From: Panulirus ornatus
Taxonomy: Eukaryota > Arthropoda > Malacostraca > Decapoda > Palinuridae
Direction: 5' to 3'
NCBI RefSeq assembly: GCF_036320965.1
Contig: NC_092289.1
Location: 18,549,278 to 18,613,277 of the forward strand
Length of the DNA stretch: 64,000 bases
The notes under the pieces were generated by a model, which was not told where the DNA came from, ran no database searches, and was given only the letters and a program-made list of their open reading frames with translations. Positions 14,508-27,756 of this stretch are shown here, piece by piece. Made by a program: the position numbers and the translations under genes. How positions within the stretch are numbered: position 1 is the first letter of the stretch; the number at the start of each line of letters is the position of its first letter.

Positions 14508-14620
14508 ATAATAAGAAAATACCAATGGAATATATATAATTTGTGGGTCAGTTTTCCAGTGAAACGTAAGGACCTGATAACCTTCTGCATCATCAGGTGA
14601 ACTGAAGTTTAGGGAAAACA
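14508..14620. repeat. Satellite remnant beyond the LINE, array end
   Basis: AAAATACCAATGGAATATATA onward matches the satellite monomer up to about the ATCATCAGGTGAA motif, after which similarity fades. This is the right boundary of the satellite. Confidence 0.85.
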
Positions 14621-14639
14621 AATCTTATTGTTTCACCTT

Positions 14640-17090
14640 TAGATTTTTTTAACTGTTTTCAGAATGGTATTTATGAATAATGTAGCCAGGTTGGTTAAAT
14701 AAGAACTTAGAATGCAATTCCAAGGGAATGTGTAAATTGCCTGACAATTTTAGGCAGTGTGGAAAGTTTGCCATGTCACACATTGCAAAGACACTGCAAT
14801 ACGATGCTTGATACGATACTAATACTGCAGTTAGGTTACTTTATACTCTAGATGAATTCATATTTCCCTGCGACTGGAAGTTGCTGAGAGATCTTGGGTT
14901 ACATCTGGAACCTTTTTTAAAAACTGGTTACGGAATATAAACATATTAAGATTATTCGATTCTTATGCCCATTTCACATCTGGTAGAATTAACCTGAACA
15001 CCTTACATTCGTGGTACAGCTGAATGTGAAATATGGTATTATATATATATACAGATTGTAATCATAACAGCCATGTAATGCGCCCTATGTTCTAAGGATG
15101 CTCAGGGAAGAAGAGTTTGTATAGAAAATGAACCACTACAGTAATGTACCTACCACACGACGAGACGATCCCAGACACCGTCACTGCTTTATATACATAT
15201 TTTCTCTCACAATGACACGAATGCTTGAATAATTCACCGAAATAAAAGAATATTTTTCTCTCTAGTCACTGGCAAAACATTTCCCTGTAGACGATTAGCA
15301 TCAAAACAATAGAATATTAAGAATACAAGAAAGCTTCATCATAACATTCTACGCATTTTTTCGGACTCGTTTACCACCGCCATCTATTGATCGTATTAAC
15401 AACTATATGACATGTTTACCGTCCGTTTCTCACTAATTCGATACTAGCCTAGCATAAAATGTACGACTAGCTGTCTCCGATATTGTAATTTAAATGGTAG
15501 ATCTTTTTTCTTTAGAAAAAGCAATGTTTTTTTTTTAACACGTTTTTGATAATACCTGTATCAATGCGTACGAACTACAAACGAATTTCAAATCCTTGAA
15601 ATGTGTATCATCTTTATGTTAATAAGCTTTCGCAGCCAATCAATAATCTAATCACTGAACAACATAAAGAAAACTCATATTCAATGGCTGACGGACTCGG
15701 GACGGGAGGGAAAACATCTTACAGTGTAAAAAAAAAAAAAAACAACGAAATATGATTATATAAGTTCTTTCACGGAAAAGTGACTGAAAAGTTAGTTAAA
15801 TATAAATGTATCAGAAATACAGTGAAATGTGTTTTAAGGGTTCTATAGCTTTAAGAGTATTTGTTATATTCCTATTAGTATTTCTGAAAAGGAAAGCAAT
15901 ACTCCAAAAAGGCAACAAAATACCCTAAATAAGAATGACAGAAAAACATTTTTGTTTAAAAATATAAGAAATCGGGCATTTACTTTCCATAAAGTCTTCG
16001 GCGTAAAGGAATTACAATATCGTTTATAAGAGCTTTCCTCTCATTAATGAGTATTGTACCTCTGAGACTTAATAATTATTCGATACCCAATTACCTTAAT
16101 TTACTTAAGGTTGTCCTCCTCATTCATCATAGAAAACGTAACAATTTTTTTTGATGCTCTTCCCCAGACAGATCCAGCCAGGGCTGTCGGCCACCACTGT
16201 TTCAGTTTCAGAAGAGTAACTGGAACAGAAACAAAGGCAAGACTCCCTTACTCCAACCCAAGTTTTGGTCACAGAGAGGAAAACAAAACTCACAGATAAT
16301 CAATATCTAGCAACATTGTTTACGCCAGCCGATGAGCCGCAGAAAAATAAGACACAAAAGGCTAGGCTTGAAAGGCTGCCTAGAAGCTGGTATCCACGTC
16401 CCACTACATCTCGCGTTCTTCCATCTCCCTATCTCTCTAATCTGGCTCGATGAACCTAAAGATTCCGTAACAACTGTGGCTTTGACGGGTATTTGAGAGA
16501 TCGAAGGTGTATAGGCAAGAGCGTTCGCGCTCTCTCAGTCTAATGATAAGTTTGTTTGTGTATGTCGAGGACGAGGAAATGGCTAGTATGCGTAACCTAA
16601 AGCGACAGGGCGCAGAGTACGCGTTGTTTAAACTGAAGGCGTTAAGGCTATGTATTTAAATAATGTTGTTACGTAGTCCACTACGTAACATAGAAAGTGC
16701 CTCAGACTTTGGGGTTCGTGTGGGGGGGAAACTGGAGGAGACGGGGGAGGAGGTATGAAATGTTGCCCGGGTTTCTGAGCAGCAACACACACCGCGCGCA
16801 GAGGCGCTGTTTTAAAGTATGGTTGTCGGAGGCAAATTGAGCGCGCGTAGTAGAATATAGTAATGTAAGCCTGGCGCCCCCCAGTGACGTAGAGCGCGTA
16901 GTGTATGTGAGTTTGAGGCCTGCCACTCAGACGTCAGGCGAGGAAGACAGGAGTTCCTGGGACACAATAGCCTCGCTACACACGAGCCTTCAGCTCGCCA
17001 TCATCAACGCGAGAAAGACCCGACCCTGGTCGATGGTGGCCGACCCCTCTCTTGCATCCCCTGGTCCCTGAGATCTGGAAGTGGGGGTTC
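14640..17090. other. Low-copy AT-rich DNA, no gene recognised
   Basis: About 2.4 kb with no long ORF and no tandem repeat. It becomes GC- and CpG-richer at 16750-16930. A palindrome with GTTACGTAG arms lies at 16668-16689. Short frames (for example 16111-16299 and 16702-16926 minus) match nothing I recognise and lack a convincing splice structure. Confidence 0.6.
16668..16689. repeat. Short palindrome
   Basis: GTTACGTAG, four bases (TCCA), then CTACGTAAC: two perfectly complementary 9-nt arms. A possible dyad binding site or chance; nothing nearby assigns a role. Confidence 0.6.
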
Positions 17091-17096
17091 CTTGCT

Positions 17097-17245
17097 GTTC
17101 CCTGGTCTTCTGACGTTTCCATCTGGGGTTCCTCGCGGTTCCCTGGTCTTCTGACGTTTCCATCTGGGGTTCCCCACTGTTCCCTGGTCTTCTGACGTTT
17201 CCATCTGGGGTTCCTCGCTGTTCCCTGGTCTTCTGACGTTGCTGG
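17097..17245. repeat. 41-bp minisatellite, ~3.6 copies
   Basis: The unit contains TTCCCTGGTCTTCTGACG followed by TTCCATCTGGGGTTCCTC. Because 41 is not a multiple of three, the frames crossing it on the minus strand repeat in changing frames and are not credible proteins. Confidence 0.9.
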
Positions 17246-17553
17246 TTCCTGGCTTTTACGCTCTTCTTTTGTCATTTGAACTTGTTCTATGTCCTTCAGA
17301 CGAGTCCAGAAGACCGGAAAGATGTTATTACACTCTCCTGACAAGGGTGGCGTTAGCGTCTGCCATATCCTTTCCTCTTCCTCCTGCTCCTCCTGCTGGC
17401 GACGTCGACGAGGTAAGGCTCCGGGCGGTGGTCATATACCACAGCTGCCCGCTAGGTCGTCCACACTTCTTCACTGCAATAACTCTCCCTCTCATGGAAT
17501 TCACCCATCGGACAGGTTGTCCCAGACTGCCATCACGGACGCTCCCACCACCA

Positions 17554-17554
<1 letters not shown>
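17246..17554. other. Low-copy GC-rich spacer
   Basis: Lies between a minisatellite and a (GA)n tract. The long plus-strand frames starting at 17239 and 17289 depend on reading through the downstream (GA)n run and show no recognisable domain. Confidence 0.5.

Positions 17555-17630
<76 letters not shown>
17555..17630. repeat. (AG)n microsatellite
   Basis: Uninterrupted AG dinucleotides over about 75 bp. Confidence 0.97.
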
Positions 17631-17633
<3 letters not shown>

Positions 17634-18060
17634 CTGCGTCTGTCTTCTTCAGTGGGGGAGTCTTACGTGTCCACAACAGCGACTGGACCCCCTCACCTCC
17701 GTCTCTCTGGGAGTCTTATCTTGTCCACAGCAGCGACGCGAGCTTCACCAAGCCTCCGAGGCTCCACGAGAGCAGCATGTAGACTCACTTCAGCTATGTG
17801 TGGTCGTCTGGAAGGACGAAAGGATCGAGGGAGGTCGAGGCAGTGAGCTTAGAGTTCGCGTCTCAGGTGCATGCAACCAAGCCCGGACGTTCTTCAGTCA
17901 CTCTCTCTCTCTCTCTCTGTCTCTCTCTCTGATGATGATAAAATGTGATTAAAGGAATCTGACAAAACGAATATTTCTTTTTTTTCTTCCTACTGTATAC
18001 TGAAATGATGGCGACATATCCAGGAGGTGCTGTGAAACTAAAGCAGCGCTGTTACACCAT

Positions 18061-18450
18061 GAACGGGTGTCGTTATAACAGAGCAGTGCCGTTATAACAG
18101 AGCCGTTATCACAGAGCAGAGCCGTTATAACAAAGCAGTGCCGGTATAACAGAGCAGTGCCGTTATAACAGAGCAGTGGCATTATAACAGCAGTGCCGTT
18201 ATAACAAAGCAGTGCCGGTATAACAGAGCAGTGTCGTTATAACAGAGCAGTGCCGTTATAATAGAGCAGTGCCGTTATAACAGAGCAGTGCCGTTATAAT
18301 AGAGCAGAGCCGTTATAACAGAGCAGAGCCGTTATAACAGAGCAGTGCCGTTATAACAGAGCAGTGCCGTTATAACAGAGCAGTGACGTTATAACAGAAC
18401 AGTGCCGTTATAACAGAGCAGTACTGTTATACCAATGCAGTGCCGTTATA
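18061..18450. repeat. 19-bp minisatellite, ~20 copies
   Basis: The unit is GCCGTTATAACAGAGCAGT with frequent single-base variants. GTTATAAC is a self-complementary core, so single strands could fold at each unit. Confidence 0.95.
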
Positions 18451-18960
18451 TTTAGAAATTAATTTTGAGACTATTACTTGAAACACACGACTGTTATGAT
18501 ATATATTAAAAACAAAACAAAAAAAAAAAAAACACCGGGATAGGATTTTTAAATGTTTTTTCTTAATTAAAAAAAACGTATCTCCGTTCAAACATTTTGC
18601 AGCGTTTGAATAAAGTAATTTCCCAACACACGACAAACCACGCCATACAAGAATTGGAACTCACTCTATTGCCTTGACCGCTCACTGTGGGGGAGAACGC
18701 GTCTCAAATTATATGCATGACTTTTGTGTCGCCTTCCCTGTCGCTGTCTTAATCCAACTCAGCCGTTTTAAATCAGACTTTTCGAGTAAAACGTACATCC
18801 AAAGCCATTAAAAGGGACATGATTAGACCTGGGACAAAAGAAAACGAAGGTGGGGTCAATGACAAGTACAGAGTATCTGAGAAATCAATGGTGTTAGATT
18901 GAACGCCACAGTGAGAGAAAAGAAGAAACATAATGGTTCATTTATGATGTAAACACCAAT
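18451..18960. other. Low-copy AT-rich spacer
   Basis: No ORF, tandem repeat or recognised element seen. Confidence 0.5.
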
Positions 18961-18980
18961 TATATTCATTATTTATTATG

Positions 18981-19530
<550 letters not shown>

Positions 19531-19561
19531 TATCTTGATCACGCGCAATATTGTGATCCTT

Positions 19562-19620
<59 letters not shown>
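19531..19620. repeat. (TA)n microsatellite next to the Penelope end
   Basis: 19566-19618 is TA repeat. It is preceded by GATCAC and GTGATC separated by 10 nt, a small dyad. Confidence 0.9.
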
Positions 19621-19621
<1 letters not shown>

Positions 19622-20220
19622 AATGAGTTCACAAGGGGCCTAAATCCCACCTGCACTCGACAATTCTTCTTCGTCATGTTAGGAAGAAAATCTTCTAACG
19701 AACACGACTGAAATATCAAAGGAGATTACATCAGTAACGAGGGTGGGGTTCAAACCCCCCCTCTTCCCTCTTCCCTTATTGTTATCGTACCAATAACGAT
19801 GTGGGGTTCAACCCCCTTTTACCGGTAGGTAGTGGGGGAGGTGGTGGGCTTATCACACTTGCACCTTATAATGCCTTAATCCAATTGGTTAAGAAACCAA
19901 CTCGTGACGTGAATACAAAGGATCCAGTTTTGTGGCTGTGGACATGGATCACTCGTCGATCCTGTTTGGAGAAGGGGGTTTCAGTACAGGGGATCACAGA
20001 CAAGCTATCTTTTGATGTAACTCTCGGTCATGATGAAATATAAAGATAAAAGGATTTTAGATATGTAAATTTCCATTATGTTCCCACAGCTCTTGAAAAG
20101 ATTGGAAGGGGGATGACGCGGTATGTGAAACCGACATACACATAGCTTGGAAATGGCTCAGTATGATATTCAAATCAGCAGTGGAAATGGGATGGCTATC
20201 CGAGTGTTAAGGGTAAAAGA
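19621..20220. other. Low-copy spacer
   Basis: GGGGTTCAAACCCCCC near 19746 and GGGGTTCAACCCCC near 19802 are two related GC-rich motifs about 56 bp apart. No gene seen; the 80-codon frame at 19801 shows no domain. Confidence 0.5.
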
Positions 20221-20300
20221 GTTTTACAGTCGTGTTGCCCCCATCCCTCCCTGTCTCTTAATTTTGTATGTATGTACAATGTCTCTCTACTCCTCTTTAT

Positions 20301-20343
<43 letters not shown>

Positions 20344-20368
20344 CACACACGCACACGCACACACACTA
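20216..20368 (+). mobile_element. SINE-like dispersed repeat with (CA)n tail
   Basis: GAGTTTTACAGTCGTGTTGC then CCCC, followed about 80 bp later by (CA)n at 20302-20367, matches 24396-24494 and, less well, 28956-29060. The shared body plus simple-repeat tail suggests a short retroelement family, but no polymerase III boxes were identified here. Confidence 0.5.
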
Positions 20369-20567
20369 GCTCATGCCAGATACCCATTTTGTCGACCAGC
20401 CACTAGGGAAAGGATGAACAGCTGGGTGACCTGTGGGCCAGCTGCCGAGACCAGTTTTTGAACCTATGTAGAAATGATCCTTGGAGAAGGTTAAGACCCA
20501 ACATGAAGTATATAATAAGAACCCACATGAAGTACATATAGATATCTTCTCTTTCCCGTACTTGATC

Positions 20568-20690
20568 ACCGTTTCCCGCTTTGGGTAGATAGCGCCTAAG
20601 AGAGAGCGAGAAGAAGGAGGAGGAGGAGGAGGAGGAGGAGGAGGACGAGAGAGCGAGGAGGAGGAGGAGGAGGAGGGGGGAAAATACATA
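20568..20690. repeat. GTTAGCGAGGTAG-like core and (AGG)n tract
   Basis: ACCGTTTCCCGCTTTGGGTA then GATAGCGCC resembles the core shared by several repeats here. It is followed by (GGA)n at about 20613-20680. Confidence 0.55.
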
Positions 20691-21180
20691 CCTCGAGAGC
20701 GGTTACCCGCTTTTCCCATGAGGTAATCCACCAGTTCAAGCCCCCTGAGTTTTAAAGGCCAATTAGACACCAGTTAATCGACCAGTGAGAAAGACTAGAA
20801 CGTCAGTCAACAAATCCTTCCGCTAATTGGGTTAACAGAGCACCAGTGGTATATATAACCTGGATAGTGGGTTTGTTGGGGAGGTGGGTTAAGAGAGGGG
20901 TGGCGCTTTCACAGAAAACGGACGAGGAGCTTCGTGGCTTCGAGAAACACCCTGAGAACATTTTCGAAATGAAGTCCTCGCCTTTTGTTTCACGGGTTCG
21001 ATACTGCGAGAGACGAACGGAATAGGAATAGATGGTAAGAATTCCTTTGATAATGCGATTGTTAAGTGAAAAATGATTTATCTATGGATGCAATAATTGG
21101 ACGAAGTGGCGGGACGAGAAGGAGAATGGTAAAGACTACACATACACAAGAGACGTACCCCAATGGTCTAAGGTCGTACC
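20691..21180. other. Low-copy spacer
   Basis: No gene or repeat structure recognised. Confidence 0.45.
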
Positions 21181-21430
21181 TTCGTGTTCAGGAGTAGTAC
21201 CGTCGTGCTCAAGGGTCGTACCGTCGTGCTCAAGGGTCGTACCGTCGTGCTCAAGGGCCGTACCATCGTGCTCAAGGGTCGTACCGTCGTGATCAAGGGG
21301 TCGTACCGTCGTGCTCAAGGGTCGTACCGTCGTGATCAAGGGGTCGTACCGTCGTACTCAAGGGTCGTACCGTCGTGCTCAAGGGTCGCACCGTCGTGCT
21401 CAAGGGGTCGTACCGTCGTGCTTCAAGGGC
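21181..21430. repeat. 21-bp minisatellite, ~12 copies
   Basis: The unit is GTACCGTCGTGCTCAAGG followed by GTC, with CTCAAGGGGTC variants of 22 bp. Because 21 is divisible by three, frames stay open on both strands over most of the array; this is not evidence of coding. Confidence 0.95.
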
Positions 21431-21601
21431 TAAACAGACCTGGTTCTTTCCGGTCACGACTCATTTTCATTATTCCTTATCACACTCTACATTATCCCTC
21501 ATCCTGTCACTTGTGGTCGATGAGCCAACCCAACCACACAGGAAACACGAAGATTTAACTTACGACTTCATTAGGAAGGACGTGGTGGGGTAGCTCGTCC
21601 A

Positions 21602-21820
21602 CCAATCATAACCTGGTAAATGTATATAGATATAAACATCATAACCAATCATAACCTGGTAAATGTATATAGATATAAACATCATAACCCATCATAACCT
21701 GGTAAATGTATATAGATATAACCATCATAACCAGTCATAACCTGGTAAATGTATATAGATATAAACATCATAACCAGTCATAACCTGGTAAATGTATATA
21801 GATATAACTATCATAACCAA
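21602..21820. repeat. 43-bp minisatellite, 5 copies
   Basis: Units begin CATAACCTGGTAAATGTATA and continue with TAGATATAAACATCATAACC. Copies are almost identical. Confidence 0.95.
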
Positions 21821-21924
21821 TTAGTATTGTCCTAAGTTGACCCTGAAATTACAATTCAAGGTAAGGTAGTTAGGAAACAAGGTGGTTTGTTGCATCACAG
21901 TTTACATACACTAGCCAAAAAAAG

Positions 21925-22850
21925 GTTTGAAAATAACAGGGATTACGTATATACAACAGTTTGAAAATAACAGGGATTACGTATATACAACAGTTTGAAA
22001 ATAACAGGGATTACGTATATACAACAGTTTGAAAATAACAGGGATTACGTATATACAACAGTTTGAAAATAACAGGGATTACGTATATACAACAGTTTGA
22101 AAATAACAGGGATTACGTATATACAACAGTTTGAAAATAACAGGGATTACGTATATACAACAGTTTGAAAATAACAGGGATTACGTATATACAACAGTTT
22201 GAAAATAACAGGGATTACGTATATACAACAGTTTGAAAATAACAGGGATTACGTATATTTAACAGTTTGAAAATAACAGGGATTACGTATATACAACAGT
22301 TTGAAAATAACAGGGATTACGTATATACAACAGTTTGAAAATAACAGGGATTACGTATATACAACAGTTTGAAAATAACAGGGATTACGTATATACAACA
22401 GTTTGAAAATAACAGGGATTACGTATATACAACAGTTTGAAAATAACAGGGATTACGTATATACAACAGTTTGAAAATAACAGGGATTACGTATATACAA
22501 CAGTTTGAAAATAACAGGGATTACGTATATACAACAGTTTGAAAATAACAGGGATTACGTATATACAACAGTTTGAAAATAACAGGGATTACGTATATAC
22601 AACAGTTTGAAAATAACAGGGATTACGTATATACAACAGTTTGAAAATAACAGGGATTACGTATATACAACAGTTTGAAAATAACAGGGATTACGTATAT
22701 ACAACAGTTTGAAAATAACAGGGATTACGTATATACAACAGTTTGAAAATAACAGGGATTACGTATATACAACAGTTTGAAAATAACAGGGATTACGTAT
22801 ATACAACAGTTTGAAAATAACAGGGATTGCGTATATACAACAGTTTGAAA
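21925..22850. repeat. 34-bp minisatellite, ~27 near-identical copies
   Basis: The unit is CAGTTTGAAAATAACAGG followed by GATTACGTATATACAA. Nearly all copies are identical; the exceptions I see are TATTTAA near 22256 and GATTGCG near 22827. No spacers separate the units, so this is a tandem array, not a CRISPR. Confidence 0.97.
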
Positions 22851-22860
22851 ACTGGAAGGA

Positions 22861-23096
22861 AAAAAAAAAGAAAGAAGAAAAGGTTTAACATTAAAGGATT
22901 TGATACACGTCTTTTTACAAACTGGGGAGACACCTTCAAAAAAGTAAAGTTAGATAAATGAATTAGCTCTGGTATATAAACCTGTTTATGGAAGGGAGGT
23001 TCCGTATTTTACAAAGACAATTAAGTCGAGTTAGATCCATACCTTCAGGGCAGCGAAAGCTAATATTTCAGGACACGAAACTGAAGTACTGTTCGG

Positions 23097-23098
<2 letters not shown>
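22861..23098. other. Low-copy spacer
   Basis: Between the 34-bp array and a (GA)n tract. No gene seen. Confidence 0.4.

Positions 23099-23162
<64 letters not shown>
23099..23162. repeat. (AG)n microsatellite
   Basis: Pure AG dinucleotide run. Confidence 0.97.
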
Positions 23163-23163
<1 letters not shown>

Positions 23164-23353
23164 CTGTGCTAGCAAGGAAACCTAGCCTAGCTGAGAGGCG
23201 AGGTTGGCGGGCCGTGAAGTTAAACTGCTGGGCAATAGGCAGTTAAGAGGAGGGTTAATGGCCTTGTATATCGTACGTTGTTACCAACGCCCACAACCAT
23301 CTAACATCTAGTTGCTGATGTTACTGTTTGTGGCACTGAAGTACGCGCTGCTG

Positions 23354-24005
<652 letters not shown>

Positions 24006-24011
24006 CCCCCC

Positions 24012-24150
24012 TTGGTGACTGTCATGATGACAGGGGAAGGGTTGCCCGTCCCCTTGGTGACTGTCATGATGACAGGGGAAGGGTTACCCGTCTCCCTGGT
24101 GACTGTCATGATGACAGGGGAAGGGTTGCCCGTCTCCCTGGTGACTGTTA
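24012..24150. repeat. 42-bp minisatellite, ~3.5 copies
   Basis: The unit starts TTGGTGACTGTCATGATGAC and continues AGGGGAAGGGTTGCCCGTC. The 42-bp length keeps frames open on both strands. Confidence 0.93.
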
Positions 24151-24389
24151 CAAAGATAACAGAGGATGTGGTGGGCCAGTCGGTCTGAGACTGTGATAGG
24201 CCAGTCAGGCCAGGATGGGCCAGCTTGGCCAATATTGTTCCCCTAATTAAAGATAATCCCTTTATATCCCCCACCTGGGATTGGTCGGGGGGGGATACTT
24301 GGCCATGAGATCACCCAATTAGCTGGGATTTAACACTGGAGTCCCACAGGTTGTGTGACCCAACGTGTGCTTACTGCCTGTCTGTTACG

Positions 24390-24494
24390 GGAGGAGAGTT
24401 TTACACTTGTGTTGCCCCCGGTCTCTTAAACCTCGTGTACATCTACCATGTCTCTACGCCTATGTGCGTATACACACACACACACACACACACA
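24390..24494 (+). mobile_element. SINE-like dispersed repeat with (CA)n tail
   Basis: GAGTTTTACACTTGTGTTGC then CCCC at 24396, a CTCTTAAACCTCGTG segment and a (CA)n tail at 24472-24494. Same family as 20216-20368. Confidence 0.55.
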
Positions 24495-25693
24495 TGCCAT
24501 TCACTCCCCACACTACAAATACCAACAATGAGGCCGTAAAGCAAACTTAGCGCTATCAGAAGACTGACTCACACCAGATTTGGACAAATGAAAGAACCCT
24601 TTAGTACTGTCGACGTTCACTTCATCTGCTCCACCCTAAACCACGCCTCACCTACCTGGTCATCCACCCCGTCAAAGACAAAATAATAACAAGGTTTTAA
24701 AACCACGAAGAGATCACTCGGTGCAATCATCGTCTACTTAACAACCACAAACATTCATTACCATTTCATTATGCTCGACTTGCAACTTACTCGAAACCAC
24801 AATACACCGCCTCAGTAGCCAGTACCTACGAGAAGATGCTGGGGGAAATAATGGATAAATGAATGCTTAACGCAGTCTCTCATCAGGTAAAGCGACCGAT
24901 GCGATGGGATAACATTCGAAGAAAGCTTATATGTTTAGCTGAACGTCTGTGTCTATCAGACTTAACAACTAAGCTTCTATTAGGTTTGAGCATCGTCGTC
25001 AGTTCACGAGAGTGTAGTCTTTCTCGCTTTAGAGGATTTCATCCTGTCCCAGCTCCTGATGCCAGCGCAGCCTTAGAACTAACTGCAGGGACGACCCTTT
25101 AAAGGGTGGGGGGAAAAAAAGTATGGGAAACAACAGGACATTCTCAAAAAAAAGGGAAATCCAGATGAACCCTTTCAAAATGGAGATCTAGTAGGTGTTG
25201 ATCATAGTTAAGATACGAAATCAGAACCATTTTACAACCCACAATGATGATAACAACCCACTGGCTTTGAAAGTACTCGAAACCAAGCCCCGTGCCTAAT
25301 CAAAGCGCGAGCCTGGAAGTGTTGCAAAGCTTGTCTGCCAATAACAGTACGGTATCTATTGTGAGACTCTTCCTCATCACTGGTCCTTTTCCCCTCCTCC
25401 CCCGACCCACCACCCACCGAATTTCGAGGAAGTTGGACCACACCACAACGCCCCGTGGAGAGAGAGAGCAACCAGCTGCGAACGGGCCCAAGGCTCGCGA
25501 GAGCAAACGGGGTCGTTAGGTTCTCCTCATTCGACGCTCGTAAGAGGAGGTAATGTATTTCCCCCGAGGGGCGTCGAACATTGGAACTCGGATCGGGAGT
25601 TCGCACAGTTCCCAGCAGGGAAAACGCACAGTTTCCCTGCTGGGTTCTCCTCTTCATCTCCCAGCTGAAGATTTTTTCCGTCGAGAGAGATCT

Positions 25694-25696
<3 letters not shown>
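24495..25696. other. Low-copy DNA, no gene recognised
   Basis: About 1.2 kb of apparently single-copy sequence. A CTTCCAGG-type acceptor or long frame that would support an exon was not found; frames at 24863 and 25292 match nothing known to me. Confidence 0.5.

Positions 25697-25740
<44 letters not shown>
25697..25740. repeat. (TG)n microsatellite
   Basis: Pure TG run. Confidence 0.97.
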
Positions 25741-25744
<4 letters not shown>

Positions 25745-25769
25745 GTGTGGCATCACCCAATTGTAATGA

Positions 25770-25935
25770 CCTATTCATAATCACTTCGTGGAAATTTCCT
25801 ACTTACAATTACCTATTCGTAATTACACATTCGTAATTTCCTATTCACAATTAACCTCTTCTTAAAAACCCAATCGTAATTACCTTTTTTTACAATGACC
25901 TATTTACCATTACCTCTTCGTAATCATACCTATTT
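25770..25935. repeat. Degenerate ~20-bp tandem repeat
   Basis: Variants of AATTACCTATTCGT recur at roughly 20-bp spacing with many substitutions, an old decaying array. Confidence 0.6.
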
Positions 25936-26074
25936 GTACAGTGGGAAGAGGTTTCTGTATAACCCATAGAGACCCCATTTTTTCAAAGCTTCTTTTTACC
26001 CCATGACAAACCCATGCAAATCCAACCTTGGCTGACCTATGTACAGTAACGCTGACCCATAAAACCAACACACA

Positions 26075-26248
26075 TGGGCCTCCGTGGTACGATGGTCAGC
26101 TTTACTGACCATGAGTTAGCACGGGCCCTCCTGGGGTTATGCTTGCATAGGTTCTAATCCAGGACTGGGTCTTCAGACCAAAGACAACCCAGGTGTTCAT
26201 CCTTCCCTCGGGGGCTGTACGATAAATGGGCACCTGACTCAAGCTAGG

Positions 26249-26296
<48 letters not shown>
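26075..26296 (+). mobile_element. tRNA-derived SINE with (TG)n tail
   Basis: A-box-like TGGTACGATGG at 26085-26095 and B-box-like GGTTCTAATCC at 26150-26160 each differ from polymerase III consensus at one position. A non-tRNA body follows (AAGACAACCCAGGTG..., GGCACCTGACTCAAGC) and ends in (TG)n at 26249-26296. Head, body and simple-repeat tail are the standard SINE layout. The 54-nt A-to-B spacing fits a tRNA relic better than a functional tRNA. Confidence 0.6.
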
Positions 26297-26298
<2 letters not shown>

Positions 26299-26690
26299 AC
26301 CAAGCTGGTTTTCCCACTGGAGATTTCGATTCTAGGTCTATTGACGACTGGGAGTCGCTAAGGCACTCAACACCAATCGTCAACATCTTCAGGTGTTCGT
26401 GATATCTCATGGATCTATACATAAACTCACTACATAAGTGGCTCTCTCTCTCTCCTGTCTTTGCTATTCTGAGTAATGTATGATAGTCTATCGCTGGGTT
26501 CAACAGTAGAGGAGGCACTATAGGGGGGTGGCAGCACCAGCAGAAGAATAAGAGAAAGAAGAGAGGGAGGTGGTGGAGAAAAACAAGAGAGGAAGGGTAC
26601 AATCGTCTCTCCTAGAAACAAATGCACATCGGGAAGCCTTTCTCTGATCCCCTTCCCTCCAGCACCTACACAGCGGGGCAGACATGATCG
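26297..26690. other. Low-copy spacer
   Basis: No gene recognised; short frames on the minus strand only. Confidence 0.4.
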
Positions 26691-26694
26691 ACGA

Positions 26695-27080
26695 ATTATA
26701 TGGAGTGGAACCGCTGATTGGATGGATCTAGGTGGGAGAGGAGGAGGAGGAGGGGGTGTAGGGTGTCTAATCAGAGGGAGTGGAGACGCCTCTTCAGGTG
26801 GAGTAAGATGGCCTAATCAGATGGAGTAGAAAATTCTAAGTAGATGGAGTGGAACTACTGAATATTGATTAATTCGATGGAGTGGAACCTTGACGTCCAT
26901 GGAATGAACCTATATAATGAGATGGAACGAAACTGTCGCATTATTCAACGTTGATAAACTCCATCTACGTTGATGGACTGGCTCTGTGACATTAGATCGA
27001 AACAATCAATATGATGGAGTGGTGATGTGCATCTAGGTGGGATGACAAAGCTAATAAGATGGAACAGAATGGAATGTGGA
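26695..27080. repeat. Degenerate GATGGAGTGGAAC repeat
   Basis: Variants of GATGGAGTGGAAC recur irregularly at about 30-60 bp spacing across this segment, consistent with an old diverged minisatellite. Confidence 0.6.
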
Positions 27081-27124
27081 ATGGAACGAATACTTAAGTC
27101 AATCAGAAATATCAATAACAAGGA

Positions 27125-27340
27125 ACAGAATCCCATATTCGGACATATTTATAATCCATGTTTCTGAAATTTTAATCAATCTGTATAATCAGTCTATATT
27201 TTTAGTCGTCTGTATAATCCCTCTATGCAATCTGTCTGTTTCAGAACGTGTATGTAATCCATTTATATAATCCGAACCTATTCCAAATAGATGTATAATC
27301 CATCTATGTTATCCGTCTCTATAATCTCTGTATTTCTGAA
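27125..27340. repeat. Degenerate TATAATCCATCTAT repeat
   Basis: Imperfect copies of TATAATCCATCTAT and CTGTATAATC recur at 15-30 bp spacing. Highly diverged. Confidence 0.55.
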
Positions 27341-27572
27341 ATTGTGTATGACCTTTTTCAAAACGCATCTAAAGTGTTGCTTTCGCCTAAAATTTGTAAA
27401 TCCTTCCTTTAGCTTGCCATCCTGTGGAAAAAAAAGTAAAGAACTGCTTCACTGGCAACAAAATGCTTGTCTGCGAGTTTGCAATTATGTAGAATGATGT
27501 ATTATTAGCCTACGCATTTTCAATCATTATCTACGAGTGATAATAATATTGCCCAGGAGTGTGGTAATCTAA

Positions 27573-27673
27573 AAGAGTGTGGTTGAGAGAGCAGAAGAGG
27601 ATGTGTTGAAATGGTTTGGACATATGGAAAGAATGAGTGAGGAAAGGTTGACAAAGGGGACATATATGTGTCA
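27573..27673 (+). mobile_element. Small LINE fragment (C-terminal tail of the RTE-like ORF)
   Basis: About 100 bp translating to SVVERAEEDVLKWFGHMERM and SEERLTK matches the C-terminal region of the LINE copies at 31350-31440 and 39200-39330. No other part of the element flanks it. Confidence 0.8.
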
Positions 27674-27756
27674 TCTATCTCTTCATCTTATCTCGCCTTT
27701 CCATCAGGTTGTGAGTTGACCTGTGGTGAAAGACCCCCCCACCTCATCCGACCTTA

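Noticed and set aside
17239..17952. 237-codon and 185-codon plus-strand frames
   Set aside because: They run through (GA)n, giving Arg-Glu repeats, with no domain, splice logic or second support.
21925..22850. CRISPR-like regular repeats
   Set aside because: The 34-bp units are directly adjacent with no unique spacers, and the DNA is clearly eukaryotic.
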